The notes: generated from the sequence alone by a model not told the origin. 64,000 nucleotides of DNA from Corallococcus coralloides DSM 2259 (GCF_000255295.1 NC_017030.1:3100001-3164000); one strand, 5' to 3'. Counted from the first letter of the stretch, positions 1 through 8,990 are shown. Program-made: numbers and translations.

Positions 1-3000
1 GAGTTCGACCCCACCAACGCCACCGCGCTGGACGGGCTGGCGGCGGTGTTCCAGCGGCGCGGCCGCGACCGCGAGTACGTCGTCGCGCTGGAGCAGAAGC
101 TGGAGGCGGCGGGCTCCATCGAGGCGCGCAAGGGCATCCTCAAGGAGATCGCCCGCGTCTGGGACGAGACGCTGGACGACCCCACGGAGGCCGCCAGCGC
201 CCTGCTGCGCGCGCTGGAGCTGGAGCCGGACCTGGAGACGCTCGGCGTCCTCACGAACCTCTACCGGCGCGGGAACGCGTTCCGCGACGTGGCCACCACG
301 CTGCTCCGGGCCCGCGACCTCGCGGCGTCCAACGAGGAGCGTGCGCGCATCCAGGTGGAGGTGGCGACCGTCTACGAGCGCGACCTCAAGGACGACGAGT
401 CCGCGGTCTCCGCGTTCCGCATGGCGCTGGAGTTCGACCCCTACAACCGCGAGGCGCTGGAGTCGCTGGAGCGGCTGCACACGCGGTTGGACCAGCCGGC
501 GGACCTGCTCGCCATCTACGAGCGGATGCTGGAGCTGTCGCAGGACTACCGCGAGAAGGTCCGCGTCCTCTTCCGCAGCGCGACCATCTGGGAGGACACG
601 TACCAGAACCCGGCCAACGCCGACGCGTGCGTGGAGGGCGTGCTCTCCATCGACCCTCAGAACGTGCCGGCCATCAAGTCCCTCATCCGGCTGCGCCGCG
701 CGCAGTCCCGGTGGGAGGACCTCCTCCTCGCGTACGAGCGGCAGCTCGCGCTCGCCACCAGTCCGCAGGAGCAGGCGGAGCTGTACGTGGAGATGGGCAA
801 CGTCCAGTACCAGAACCTCAAGGCCGTGGACCGCGCGGTGAACAGCTACCACGCGGCGCTCGCTACGGACCCCGAGTCCCGTCAGGCGCTGCACGCCCTG
901 GGCAACCTCTACGAGCGCAGCGGCAACTGGCCCTTCGCGCTGGAGATGCTCCAGAAGGAAGCGCAGGTCGTGGGCAGCGACCCGGCGGCGGTGGAGCTGT
1001 GGCACCGCCTGGGGAAGATCAACGAGGACATGCTCTCGGACATGTCGAGCGCGCGGAACGCGTACCAGCAGGCGCTCGCCATCGACCCGGGCCACCTGCC
1101 CACCATCCGCGCCCTCAAGGGCATCCAGGAGCAGGAGCAGGACTGGAGCGGCTACGAGCAGACGCTGCTGCAGGAGGCGCAGCAGACGGATGATCCGGCC
1201 GCCAAGGGCAAGGCCCTGCTGGACGTCGCGCGCTACCACGCGGAGACGCGCGAGGACCGCGACACGGCCACGCCCTACTGGGAGGAGACGCTCAAGCACG
1301 TCCCGGACAGCCTGGAGGCGGCGCGCCCGCTGGCGGACGTCTACATCGCGCGCGAGGACTGGTCGTCCGCGGAGCGGATGCTGGACATCGTCACGCGCAA
1401 GATGGCGGAGAAGGCCATGGCGGAGAAGGACCCCGCCATCGCGCAGGACCTCTGCCGCCAGCTCTACCGGCTGGGCTACGTGACGGAGAAGCTGGGCCGC
1501 CGCGACAAGGCCCTGTCCTCGTACGAGAAGGCCTACGGCCTGGACGCCACGTACCTGCCCGCGCTCGAGGGCTACGGCAACCTGCTGGTGCAGGCGAAGC
1601 GGTACGAGGACGCGCTCAAGGTCTTCCAGACCATCCTCATCCACCACCGCGAGGAGCTGACGGACCTGGAGGTCGTGGAGGTCTACTGGCAGCTGGGCGA
1701 CGTGCACGCCGCGCTCGGCCAGACGGACCGGGCGCAGAACCACTTCGAGAAGGCGCTCGCCATCGACCCGCAGCACGAGCAGACGCTGCGCGCGCTGGTG
1801 ACGCTGATGGACAAGGCGGGCAACTACGACAAGTCCGCGGAGCTTCGCCAGGAGCTCGTCAACAGCCTGGAGGGCGAGGCCAAGGTCAAGGTCTACCTGG
1901 AGCTGGGCCGCATCGCGCGCGACGAGCTGCACGACCCGTACATGGCCATCGACGCGTTCACCGGCGCCCTCAAGACGCAGCCGGACGCGCCGGAGGTGAT
2001 GGACGCGCTCTACCGGCTGCTGCGCGAGACGCGTCAGGGCCAGAAGGCCGCGGATGTGCTGGGCCGCATGCTGGCGCTGCCCGCGCTCGCCCTGGAGCCG
2101 CACAAGGCCAAGCGCGTGTGGTTCGCGCTCGGCGAGATCCGCCGCGACGAGCTGAAGGACGTGGAGGGCGCGACCCAGGCCTTCAACGCCGCGCTCGACC
2201 TGGACCACCGCTTCGTGGAGGCCTTCAGCGCGCTGGAGGCGATGCTCGGCGGCGCGCGCCAGTGGAAGGTGCTGGAGGAGAACTACACCCGCATGCTCGC
2301 GCGTCTGCCCAAGACGCCGGACACGCACCCCGCGCGCATGACGCTGTGGCGCGCGCTGGGCGACCTGTACCTCCAGGTGCTCAAGCATCCGGAAGGCGCG
2401 GTGGCCGCCTACGGCGTCGCGGCGAAGGGCCTGCCGGATGACGCCTCCATGCAGGAGACGTTCGCGGAGGTCGCGGGCCAGATGCCGGGCCGCGAGGAAG
2501 AGGCCATCGTGGCGCTGCGCCGCGCGCTGCCGAACACGCAGAACCCGCGCAAGGTGGTGGGCCACCTGGTGCGGCTGTCCGCGGTGCGTAAGGACTACGA
2601 CGCCGCGTGGCTCGCCGCGCAGGCGGTGTCGGGCCTCCTGGGCGAGGCGGGCGAGGACGAGCAGGAGATCCTCACCAAGCTGGGGCCCTACGCGAAGAAG
2701 AAGGAACTGGCGCAGCGTCCGCTGACGGACCGGCTGTGGCAGACCGCGCTCTTCCACCCGAAGGTGCGCGGGCCGCTGTCGGAGCTGTTGGGCCTGCTCT
2801 TCGAGAAGGCCGGACACCTGTACGCGGTGCCCTTCCCGCAGTACCAGCTGGTGCCCAAGCGCCACCGCATCGACGTGGCGACGGCACAGGAGTACCACGT
2901 CAACCACTACCGCTACGTCGCGCGGCTCTTCGGCATGGAGGCGGTGGAGCTGTACTCGCCCTTCCTCGTGGCCACGCGCGAGCGGCTGGCGAAGCGCTCC

Positions 3001-3588
3001 AACGAACCGGCCCCCGAGCCGCTCGTGAACGTGGATCTGCTCCAGACGCATCCCGCGTGTGTGCGTGTGGGCGGCAAGTACTTCGCGGAGCAGGGACAGA
3101 AGGAAGTGTACTACCTCCTGGGTCGCACCCTGGCGCTGGCGCGTCCGGAGCTGGCGTTCAGCCAGCGCGTCGCGCCCGAGCGGTTGGAGGCCGTGGTGCA
3201 GGCGGCGCTCAGCCTGGTGGTGGGCAACGTGCGCTACACGGTGGATCCGCGGCTGGTGGACGTGGAGCGGCAGCTGCTCCAGAAGAGCCTGAGCGAGCCG
3301 GACCGGGCCGCCCTGGCGAAGGTGGCGAGGGCCTACCTGCCCACGGCAACGCCGCAGGACGTGCGCACGTGGCTGGAGGGCGCGGAGCTCACCGCGTCGC
3401 GCGCGGGCCTCTTCGCCGCGGGCGAGCTGGAGCCCGTGCGCCGCATGGTGCAGGGCGAGACGGGGTCCTCCTTCCGTGTCGCGCCGCGCACCAAGCTGCG
3501 GGAGTTGCTGGTGTTCGCCACCTCCGAGGACCTGCATGAGCTGCGTGTGGCCGTTGGCACACACGTCGAGGTCCAGGTGCGAAAGTAG
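1..3588 (+). CDS. gltI: Giant TPR gliding-motility protein GltI/AgmK-like, C-terminal part (5' end outside window)
   Basis: The frame is open from base 1, so the start lies upstream; about 1195 codons remain and the stop is TAG at 3586. The first 900 or so residues are degenerate tetratricopeptide units of about 34-40 residues, many ending in signatures such as ALEFDP, ALAIDP or ALDLDH. The last 290 residues are not TPR-like and contain no obvious membrane segment. TPR arrays are protein-interaction scaffolds. In Myxococcus xanthus a very large TPR protein (AgmK/GltI) lies directly before AgmX/GltJ in the gliding-motor locus, and the same order is seen here with a 136-base gap. The family call rests mainly on that neighbour; the TPR fold itself is certain. 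No signal peptide can be judged because the N terminus is missing. Confidence 0.72.
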   Translation, partial: EFDPTNATALDGLAAVFQRRGRDREYVVALEQKLEAAGSIEARKGILKEIARVWDETLDDPTEAASALLRALELEPDLETLGVLTNLYRRGNAFRDVATTLLRARDLAASNEERARIQVEVATVYERDLKDDESAVSAFRMALEFDPYNREALESLERLHTRLDQPADLLAIYERMLELSQDYREKVRVLFRSATIWEDTYQNPANADACVEGVLSIDPQNVPAIKSLIRLRRAQSRWEDLLLAYERQLALATSPQEQAELYVEMGNVQYQNLKAVDRAVNSYHAALATDPESRQALHALGNLYERSGNWPFALEMLQKEAQVVGSDPAAVELWHRLGKINEDMLSDMSSARNAYQQALAIDPGHLPTIRALKGIQEQEQDWSGYEQTLLQEAQQTDDPAAKGKALLDVARYHAETREDRDTATPYWEETLKHVPDSLEAARPLADVYIAREDWSSAERMLDIVTRKMAEKAMAEKDPAIAQDLCRQLYRLGYVTEKLGRRDKALSSYEKAYGLDATYLPALEGYGNLLVQAKRYEDALKVFQTILIHHREELTDLEVVEVYWQLGDVHAALGQTDRAQNHFEKALAIDPQHEQTLRALVTLMDKAGNYDKSAELRQELVNSLEGEAKVKVYLELGRIARDELHDPYMAIDAFTGALKTQPDAPEVMDALYRLLRETRQGQKAADVLGRMLALPALALEPHKAKRVWFALGEIRRDELKDVEGATQAFNAALDLDHRFVEAFSALEAMLGGARQWKVLEENYTRMLARLPKTPDTHPARMTLWRALGDLYLQVLKHPEGAVAAYGVAAKGLPDDASMQETFAEVAGQMPGREEEAIVALRRALPNTQNPRKVVGHLVRLSAVRKDYDAAWLAAQAVSGLLGEAGEDEQEILTKLGPYAKKKELAQRPLTDRLWQTALFHPKVRGPLSELLGLLFEKAGHLYAVPFPQYQLVPKRHRIDVATAQEYHVNHYRYVARLFGMEAVELYSPFLVATRERLAKRSNEPAPEPLVNVDLLQTHPACVRVGGKYFAEQGQKEVYYLLGRTLALARPELAFSQRVAPERLEAVVQAALSLVVGNVRYTVDPRLVDVERQLLQKSLSEPDRAALAKVARAYLPTATPQDVRTWLEGAELTASRAGLFAAGELEPVRRMVQGETGSSFRVAPRTKLRELLVFATSEDLHELRVAVGTHVEVQVRK

Positions 3589-3684
3589 GGCCCTCAGACC
3601 GCAACGAGGGTTCACGCGTTGAAAGCAGGCGGGCGTTCAAGGCAGGTGTCCTTGATCTCCGCCTGCGGCCACTTCTACGATTCA

Positions 3685-3702
3685 GACGGGATTTCGCCCG
3701 TC
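3685..3702. other. Short hairpin between gltI and gltJ
   Basis: A perfect 6-bp stem (GACGGG/CCCGTC, loop ATTTCG) lies 22 bases before the gltJ start codon. It is followed by ATTTCT rather than a clear T run. It could be a weak terminator or leader structure affecting gltJ translation; its role is unproven. Confidence 0.35.
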
Positions 3703-3724
3703 ATTTCTGAGGCTTACGGGAACG

Positions 3725-5845
3725 ATGCGTTTCGTCTGCGACAGCTGCCGCGCGCAGTACATGATCAGCGACGACAAGATTGGCCCCAAGGGGGTCAAGC
3801 TTCGTTGCAAGAAGTGCGGTCACACCATCCTGGTGAGGCCCGCCGGTGCATCGGCGTCGAAGGAGGGCGGGGCGGAAGTCTCCGCGTCCACGGAGGCCAA
3901 GAGCAGCGCGGATGCGAACGCGCCCCGCATCGTGGAGTCGTCCGGCACGGGGCTGCCCGCCTCGCTGGGCACGCCGCCGGAGGGTGGCCTCTTCACGGAC
4001 GTGGAAGAGGATGAGATTGGAGCGGTCTTCGACCAGGTCCTGAGCACGGGTTCGCAGAAGCTCAAGGCAGCGGAAGCGGAAGCGGAGGCCAAGGCCGCGA
4101 AGGCGGAGGCCGTGCGCAAGCTCGCCGAGGCCGAATCCGCCGAGCCGACCGCGGAGGAGAAGGCCGCCGCCGCGTCGCACGAGTGGTACGTCGCCATCGA
4201 CGAGAAGCAGGTGGGCCCCTGGACGGTGGAGAAGGTGAAGGACGCCTGGGACCGCGGCGAGGTGGGCCCGGACAACCTCTGCTGGCGCTCGGGCTTCAGC
4301 GACTGGATTCCCCTGTCGGAGACGGCGGAGCTGGCATCGGTGCTGGCGCCGCGCCCGGCCAAGCCGGTCATCGTCGCGCCCGCGCCGGTGTCCACGTCGT
4401 CGCCCACGCTTCCCGCCGGTCCGGTGGAGTCCGCCTTCAGCGCGGGCGCCTCCCGTCCGGGCGCGGGTGGCAACTCGGCCGTGGCCGAGGAGCCGGTGGG
4501 CTGGAAGCCCTCGGCCGCGAGCGTGCTGGCCTCGCTGGTGAAGGAGGAGAACGACGCCCTCAGCAAGCCGCCGCCGCGTCCGGCGCCGTCGCTGGAGCGC
4601 GAGCCCTTGTCACAGTCGCGCCTCCTGGACGTGCCCGTGCCGCCGCCGGAGCCGGTGTCCTCTCCGGCGATGCCCGGTGCCATGATGGCCGCCGCGCCCC
4701 AGGCCTACGCGCCGCCGCAGCCGCAGGGCTACGCGCCGCAGCCGCCGGTGCAGCAGCAGTACGCGCCGCAGCCGCCCGCGGCCTATGCGCCGCAGCAGCC
4801 CCAGATGCCGTACGGACAGCAGCCGCAGGGCTATCCGCCTCCGGGGTATCCGGCGGCCTATCCTCCGCCCGCGGCGGCACCGGCGGGCGGCAAGGGCCGC
4901 ACGGGGATGATGGTCGCGGTGACGGCGGGCGTGCTGGTGATGGCGGGCGCCGCGGTCGTCTTCGTCGCGCGCGGCAATTCGTCCGAGCGGCCCGCGGAGC
5001 AGCCGGTCCAGGTCGCGGCCGCGCCGACCCCCAAGGCGGAGATGCCGCCCATGCCGCCGCCTCCCGCGGCGGTGCAGACGCCTCCTCCGGCGGCGGTGCA
5101 GCCCGCGGCGACGCCGCCCCCTCCTGCCGGAACGCCGGCGGAAGGCACGGCGGCGACCGCTGCGGGGACGCCTGCCGCCGCTGGCACTCCGGCGGCGGGG
5201 GCGACGCCGCCCGCCGTGGCCACGGCTCCGGCCGCCACGCCGACGCCTCCTCCTCCCGCGGCGGAGGTGAAGCCTGCCTCCGCGTCGCCCAACACGGGGA
5301 CGGCGGTGGCGCGCGTGGACTCGCGCAACCATCGCAAGTCGGGCTCCAGCGGGAGCCGAGGCTCCTCGCGGGATGACGACGAGGGCGACGCGATCACCGT
5401 GTCGAAGCCTTCCGCTGCGTCGTCGTCTTCGTCATCGAGTTCCGGTGGCGGGGATGACGACTTCGACGAGCTGTTCGGCACGAAGAAGACGACGGCCGCG
5501 AAGCCCGCGAGCAAGCCGACGGCGACGGCGTACATCCCGCCCGAGCCGGGAGGCGGCACGCTGGATCGCCTGCAGCAGTCGGACATCATGCAGGTGGTGC
5601 TGAACAACAAGCCGGCCATCGTGAAGTGTGTGAACGAGCAGAAGCAGAAGGACCCATCGCTCAGCGGCAAGCTGGTGATGCGCTGGACGGTCCAGACGAG
5701 CGGCAAGACGACCGCCGTGTCGTGCCGCACGGATGAGTTCCGCTCGAGCCACATGGCCACGTGCATCACGGGCCTCATCAAGAGCTGGTCGTTCCCGAAG
5801 CACCAGAAGCAGGGCGAGCCCATCGATTTCCCGTTCACGTTCTGA
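3725..5845 (+). CDS. gltJ: Gliding-motor protein GltJ/AgmX: zinc ribbon, GYF, TM and periplasmic AgmX/PglI C-terminal domain
   Basis: The 706-residue protein has an N-terminal zinc ribbon with cysteines 5, 8, 28 and 31 and a GYF-type domain at about 153-205 (starts EWYVAI, contains GPWTVEKV). A long Pro/Gln/Tyr-rich linker follows at about 315-385, with one transmembrane helix at about 395-417. An Ala/Pro/Ser-rich periplasmic linker leads to a TonB-like AgmX/PglI tail at about 620-706, where C637 and C665 may pair. In M. xanthus GltJ spans the inner membrane and its cytoplasmic zinc ribbon and GYF domains link the polarity proteins MglA/MglB to the gliding machine. The order after a TPR giant supports the name. 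ATG 3725 is preceded by a GGGA-type ribosome site. Paralogous ZnR-GYF proteins exist in myxobacteria, so the exact orthologue needs the upstream glt genes. Confidence 0.8.
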   Translation: MRFVCDSCRAQYMISDDKIGPKGVKLRCKKCGHTILVRPAGASASKEGGAEVSASTEAKSSADANAPRIVESSGTGLPASLGTPPEGGLFTDVEEDEIGAVFDQVLSTGSQKLKAAEAEAEAKAAKAEAVRKLAEAESAEPTAEEKAAAASHEWYVAIDEKQVGPWTVEKVKDAWDRGEVGPDNLCWRSGFSDWIPLSETAELASVLAPRPAKPVIVAPAPVSTSSPTLPAGPVESAFSAGASRPGAGGNSAVAEEPVGWKPSAASVLASLVKEENDALSKPPPRPAPSLEREPLSQSRLLDVPVPPPEPVSSPAMPGAMMAAAPQAYAPPQPQGYAPQPPVQQQYAPQPPAAYAPQQPQMPYGQQPQGYPPPGYPAAYPPPAAAPAGGKGRTGMMVAVTAGVLVMAGAAVVFVARGNSSERPAEQPVQVAAAPTPKAEMPPMPPPPAAVQTPPPAAVQPAATPPPPAGTPAEGTAATAAGTPAAAGTPAAGATPPAVATAPAATPTPPPPAAEVKPASASPNTGTAVARVDSRNHRKSGSSGSRGSSRDDDEGDAITVSKPSAASSSSSSSSGGGDDDFDELFGTKKTTAAKPASKPTATAYIPPEPGGGTLDRLQQSDIMQVVLNNKPAIVKCVNEQKQKDPSLSGKLVMRWTVQTSGKTTAVSCRTDEFRSSHMATCITGLIKSWSFPKHQKQGEPIDFPFTF

Positions 5846-5852
5846 AATCCAG

Positions 5853-5890
5853 CAGCGACATCGCCGTCACATATGACGGCGATGTCGCTG
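5853..5890 (+). terminator. 17-bp perfect hairpin after gltJ
   Basis: Bases 5853-5869 and 5874-5890 are exact reverse complements around the tetraloop CATA, beginning 8 bases after the gltJ stop. The stem is unusually long and perfect. No T run follows, so it may act as an mRNA-stabilising or processing structure as well as a terminator. Confidence 0.7.
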
Positions 5891-5970
5891 TGACGTGCGT
5901 CAGGATTGTGCGCTTTCGTGAACAGTGAATTTCCTCGGCTGGGGGCCGTGGAAAGGTCGGTCGACACTCG

Positions 5971-6000
5971 TTGACACATCTGGAGCGAGAGGACTAAAGC
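5971..6000 (+). promoter_or_regulatory. Candidate sigma70-like promoter for the 6082 lipoprotein
   Basis: A perfect -35 hexamer TTGACA (5971-5976) is followed, 18 bases later, by TAAAGC (5995-6000), a weak -10. It lies in the 236-base gap between gltJ and the lipoprotein gene and would give a leader of about 75 bases. The -35 is convincing, the -10 is not. Confidence 0.3.
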
Positions 6001-6081
6001 CCGCTCGACTTCAAACCCGGTGTCTGGAGTCAGGTGGCCGGAGACGCCGGGCGACGTAACCCATCCAGGAGGATGTTCCGA

Positions 6082-6966
6082 ATGCAGCTGCGTAAGATGA
6101 TGGTGATGCTCGCCGCGGTGAGCTCGATGAGCCTGGCCCTGACGGCCTGTGGCGATGACGCGACGACGGTTGATTCCTGTACGTCGGACACCGACTGCTC
6201 CTCCGGTTTCTGCAACACGACCGCCGGCGTGTGCATGGAGACCTGCGAGAGCGCCGCGGACTGCCCGGACAGCGAGAAGGAGTGCGCCGTGCTGGCCGGT
6301 TCGAGCAAGACGCAGAAGGTCTGCCAGTGCAAGACCGACGAGCTGTGCAAGACGGACGACTCCTCGACCCTGGTCTGCGGCACCGTGTCCAAGCGCTGCG
6401 AGGAGCCCGGCTCCGGTCCTGCGGCCTGCACCAAGGACGCTGACTGCGGCTCCGGCAACACCTGCAACACCACCACGGGTGAGTGCAGCCCGGCCGCGAC
6501 GACCTGCACCGGTGAGGGCAAGGCCACCTGCGCGTACGGCTCGGCCTGCTACAGCGGCACCTGCTCGGCGCCCCCGACCCCGACCTGCGAGAACTACCAG
6601 AACTTCGGTAACAAGGCCGCGCTGGGCACCACGGGCCCGATCATCTTCAAGGTCGCGACCGGCACCGCCACCACGGACACGGCCTTCTGCGGCAACACCT
6701 CGACCAAGCGCGTGAAGATCACCATCTCCGCGTACTCCGACACGGCCTGGCCCGCGACGTCCGCCGGCCTGAACGGCTTCCTCTACGTCCTCGTGAACGG
6801 CAATACCCAGGCTCCGTCGATCAGCTCCTCCACTGGCAACTACACGGTTTCGGGGAACCGCGCGGACATCGTCGCCAACATCTGCGTGCTGCCGTCGTCC
6901 AACACCACCTCCCTGGGCTACTACTTCACGGGTGGCAACTTCGCGTGCCACCAGGCCAACTACTAA
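6082..6966 (+). CDS. Cys-rich lipoprotein with a C-terminal domain shared with the gene at 8991
   Basis: The start is ATG 6082, 9 bases after AGGAGG (6067-6072); the in-frame ATG at 6073 touches that site and is less likely. The 294-residue product begins with a lipoprotein signal peptide ending LALTAC (Cys23). Residues about 30-160 form a Cys-dense array of short CxxDxDC-type repeats, as in disulphide-rich extracellular myxobacterial proteins. Residues about 170-294 are a separate domain with paired cysteines (TGPIIFK, FCG, NICVL and YFTGGNFAC motifs). That domain recurs in the minus-strand lipoprotein at 8991-9605. It is probably an outer-membrane or surface lipoprotein; no enzymatic motif is visible and I do not recognise a named family. 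Confidence 0.85.
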   Translation: MQLRKMMVMLAAVSSMSLALTACGDDATTVDSCTSDTDCSSGFCNTTAGVCMETCESAADCPDSEKECAVLAGSSKTQKVCQCKTDELCKTDDSSTLVCGTVSKRCEEPGSGPAACTKDADCGSGNTCNTTTGECSPAATTCTGEGKATCAYGSACYSGTCSAPPTPTCENYQNFGNKAALGTTGPIIFKVATGTATTDTAFCGNTSTKRVKITISAYSDTAWPATSAGLNGFLYVLVNGNTQAPSISSSTGNYTVSGNRADIVANICVLPSSNTTSLGYYFTGGNFACHQANY

Positions 6967-7022
6967 GGCCTGGATGACGGGCCCCTGACGTATCCAGGGA
7001 CCGCAGTCCATCGAAGTCATTG

Positions 7023-7064
7023 GAGCCCCGCCCAGGAATCACGGGGCGGGGCTCTTCGTTTCTT
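7023..7064 (+). terminator. Rho-independent terminator
   Basis: An 11-bp perfect GC-rich stem (7023-7033 with 7044-7054, arms GAGCCCCGCCC and GGGCGGGGCTC) is followed by TTCGTTTCTT. It ends the lipoprotein transcript 57 bases after the stop codon. Confidence 0.85.
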
Positions 7065-7194
7065 CCGCGGTCAGGACATCCAGGGGTTGGGTGGAGGCTT
7101 CAAGGCGCGAGGATGTCCCATGAATTTCAGTCGGTTTTTCTCCGTCCTGTCTGGTGCGCGCTGGGGCGTTCCGGCGACTTCAAAAGGAGACTCC

Positions 7195-7677
7195 ATGCAG
7201 TCCAAGAAGCTGATGCGGATGTTCACCCTGGGCCTGGCTCTCGCAACTCCTGTGGCTTTCGCGGGAGACACCACGACGCAGCTGGCGTGTCCGGAAGGCA
7301 CCAAGCAGGCCGGCTCCAAGGCGGACGGGCTGTTCTGCCGTAAGCCGGAACTGGCCGGTGGAAACCTCGTCGCGCACGGCCCCTACCGCTCGTTCCACGC
7401 GAATGGAAAGAAGGCGGCGGTGGGCCAGTACTTGAACGGCCACAAGACGGGAACCTGGTTCTTCTACGACGAGGCTGGCAACGAGTACGACAAGATTGAG
7501 TTCCGTGAGAGCAACTATCACGGTGCCCGGACGCTCTCCTTCGCGAACGGCAAGCCTCGGTTCATCGAGCATTACCAGAACGGCCTGAAGGATGGCGTGT
7601 TCCAGGAGCTGAGCGAGGACGGCAAGGTCGTTCGTGAGAGCCGCTTCGAGAAGGGCAAGGAAGTCGCCGCCAAGTAG
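7195..7677 (+). CDS. Secreted MORN/YwqK-like repeat protein
   Basis: The chosen start is ATG 7195, preceded by AAAAGGAGACTCC; an upstream in-frame extension lacks a ribosome site and would put the signal peptide internally. The 160-residue product has a Sec signal peptide with probable cleavage after AFA (about residue 21). After it come three or four MORN/YwqK-like units with the pattern G.Y...ANGK...G.Y.NG...G.W..Y. Such repeats form short beta-hairpins and often occur in periplasmic or surface proteins. Databases call some relatives YwqK family antitoxin, but a secreted protein is unlikely to be an antitoxin. It stands alone between two hairpins. Confidence 0.8.
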   Translation: MQSKKLMRMFTLGLALATPVAFAGDTTTQLACPEGTKQAGSKADGLFCRKPELAGGNLVAHGPYRSFHANGKKAAVGQYLNGHKTGTWFFYDEAGNEYDKIEFRESNYHGARTLSFANGKPRFIEHYQNGLKDGVFQELSEDGKVVRESRFEKGKEVAAK

Positions 7678-7697
7678 CCAGGCGGACGTGGTCAGGA

Positions 7698-7728
7698 GGG
7701 CCCCAGCCTGCTTTCCAGGCCGGGGCCC
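7698..7728 (+). terminator. GC-rich hairpin terminator
   Basis: A 13-bp stem with one mismatch (GGGCCCC then AGCCTG, against CAGGCCGGGGCCC) and a 5-base loop starts 20 bases after the stop of the YwqK-like gene. Only a short TT follows. Confidence 0.65.
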
Positions 7729-7779
7729 TTCGCATTGCGGGGCTTTCCCTTGGGGCCCCAGCCAGATAGGAACAACGCT

Positions 7780-8880
7780 GTGAAGGCCCCCTCTCTCGTT
7801 CCAGTCCTCTCCGCTGTCCCTGTCCGCACGGTGTCGGAGATGGGACTGCGTGAACTTGAGCGCATCCGGCTCATCTTGAGAGGTGGCTCGGTCATCGACT
7901 GGCGGCGGATGCACTTCCAGACGCGGGATGAGGTGGACCGGTTCCTGCGCCTCTGCCAGTTGGATGTGTCGCGGCCCTACGACGATGCCTGGGGCCGGAC
8001 GGTGCTAGCCGATGCAGTGGAGTACCTGCGCAAGACCTTCGACTACCGGGTCGCGGACGCGGTGGCCCAGCCGGAAGAGCTCCATGACCTCTTCCTGTTT
8101 GCCTCAGGGGCGAAGGGCCTTGCTCGGTACCGGCGGATCGCCTGCATCGTTCTGAAGGTGATGCACGTCATCCAGCACATTGAAGGGCGTGACCTGATCT
8201 TCCGGCTGGCCGCCTCCGAGGCTGAACTGGCGGAGATGGTCACGGAGAAGGTGCTGGGCGTTGCTCGAGAGATGAAGGAGATGGGCTTGCCCATCGTGGA
8301 GTTCGCCCACTCCATCAAGACGCGGGACTCCCTGGTCACGAAGCTGATCGCGAAGAAGGAGACCGTGGCGGCGCAGGTCTATGACCGCACGCGGTTCCGC
8401 GTCATCACCCGCAAGCGGGAGGACCTGTTGCCGGTCCTCTACTTCCTGACGCAGCGTTTGTTCCCCTTCAACTTCGTCGTCCCCGGGCAGACGGAGAACT
8501 CGCTGCTGCCGTTCAAGGGACTGCTTGATGAGAACCCTCACTTCGAGCAATTCATCCCTCAGCTCCACTTGGACCGGGACTTCGAGGACCGTGAGGACCG
8601 GACGGGGAATGCCTTCTCGGGGGATTCCTACCGGGTCCTCAACTTCGTCGTGGACCTTCCTCTGCGGATGGACCCCTACCTGCCTCCGCCCGAAAGTGAT
8701 ACCCGCCCTCGAAAGGGGCGGGTCACCTTCGCGCTCGTCGAATTTCAAATGGCGGATGAGGAAACGGCACGTCGCAATGAACTCGGAGACAACGCTCATG
8801 AGAGCTACAAGCGTCGGCAGAAGCGACGAGTCCTCAACCGCCTGAGCCGCGGACTGGTCGTGCCGAAGCGTCAGGGGTAG
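7780..8880 (+). CDS. Divergent RelA/SpoT-type nucleotide pyrophosphokinase-fold protein
   Basis: The likely start is GTG 7780 (TAGGA upstream); ATG 7840 is an alternative. The product has 366 residues and no signal peptide or membrane segment. Residues about 185-350 follow the order of motifs in (p)ppGpp synthetase domains. SIKTRDSLVTKL aligns with the R.K....S...KL substrate loop. YDRTRFRV carries D202 at the metal-ligand position. DSYRVL carries Y284 at the base-stacking tyrosine, VEFQM carries E321 at the catalytic VEVQIRT glutamate, and NELGDNAHESYK matches AE.G.AAH..YK. The first Arg of the substrate loop is Ser, and the RT after EVQI is changed. There is no HD hydrolase, TGS or ACT domain. 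From memory it resembles a conserved myxobacterial uncharacterised group (TIGR04552-like). The alignment was made by eye, so alarmone synthesis is a hypothesis. Confidence 0.6.
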   Translation: MKAPSLVPVLSAVPVRTVSEMGLRELERIRLILRGGSVIDWRRMHFQTRDEVDRFLRLCQLDVSRPYDDAWGRTVLADAVEYLRKTFDYRVADAVAQPEELHDLFLFASGAKGLARYRRIACIVLKVMHVIQHIEGRDLIFRLAASEAELAEMVTEKVLGVAREMKEMGLPIVEFAHSIKTRDSLVTKLIAKKETVAAQVYDRTRFRVITRKREDLLPVLYFLTQRLFPFNFVVPGQTENSLLPFKGLLDENPHFEQFIPQLHLDRDFEDREDRTGNAFSGDSYRVLNFVVDLPLRMDPYLPPPESDTRPRKGRVTFALVEFQMADEETARRNELGDNAHESYKRRQKRRVLNRLSRGLVVPKRQG

Positions 8881-8922
8881 GTTGTCATTGACTGGAACAC
8901 ATCGACGAATTTTGTGAACGCC

Positions 8923-8949
8923 ACGCCATGAGTCTCCACCTCATGGCGT
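8923..8949. terminator. Hairpin between convergent genes
   Basis: A perfect 10-bp stem (ACGCCATGAG / CTCATGGCGT, 7-base loop) lies between the stops of the plus-strand gene ending 8880 and the minus-strand gene ending 8991. It could terminate both; on the minus strand it is followed by an A/T-richer stretch. Confidence 0.5.
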
Positions 8950-8990
8950 AGACGTATCCGTGCGTTGATGGCTTTCCTGCAGGCGCCCGT

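Noticed and set aside
7195-8880. The YwqK-like gene plus the RelA/SpoT-like gene as a toxin-antitoxin pair
   Set aside because: The YwqK-like protein has an export signal and would not meet a cytoplasmic toxin; a strong hairpin separates the genes.
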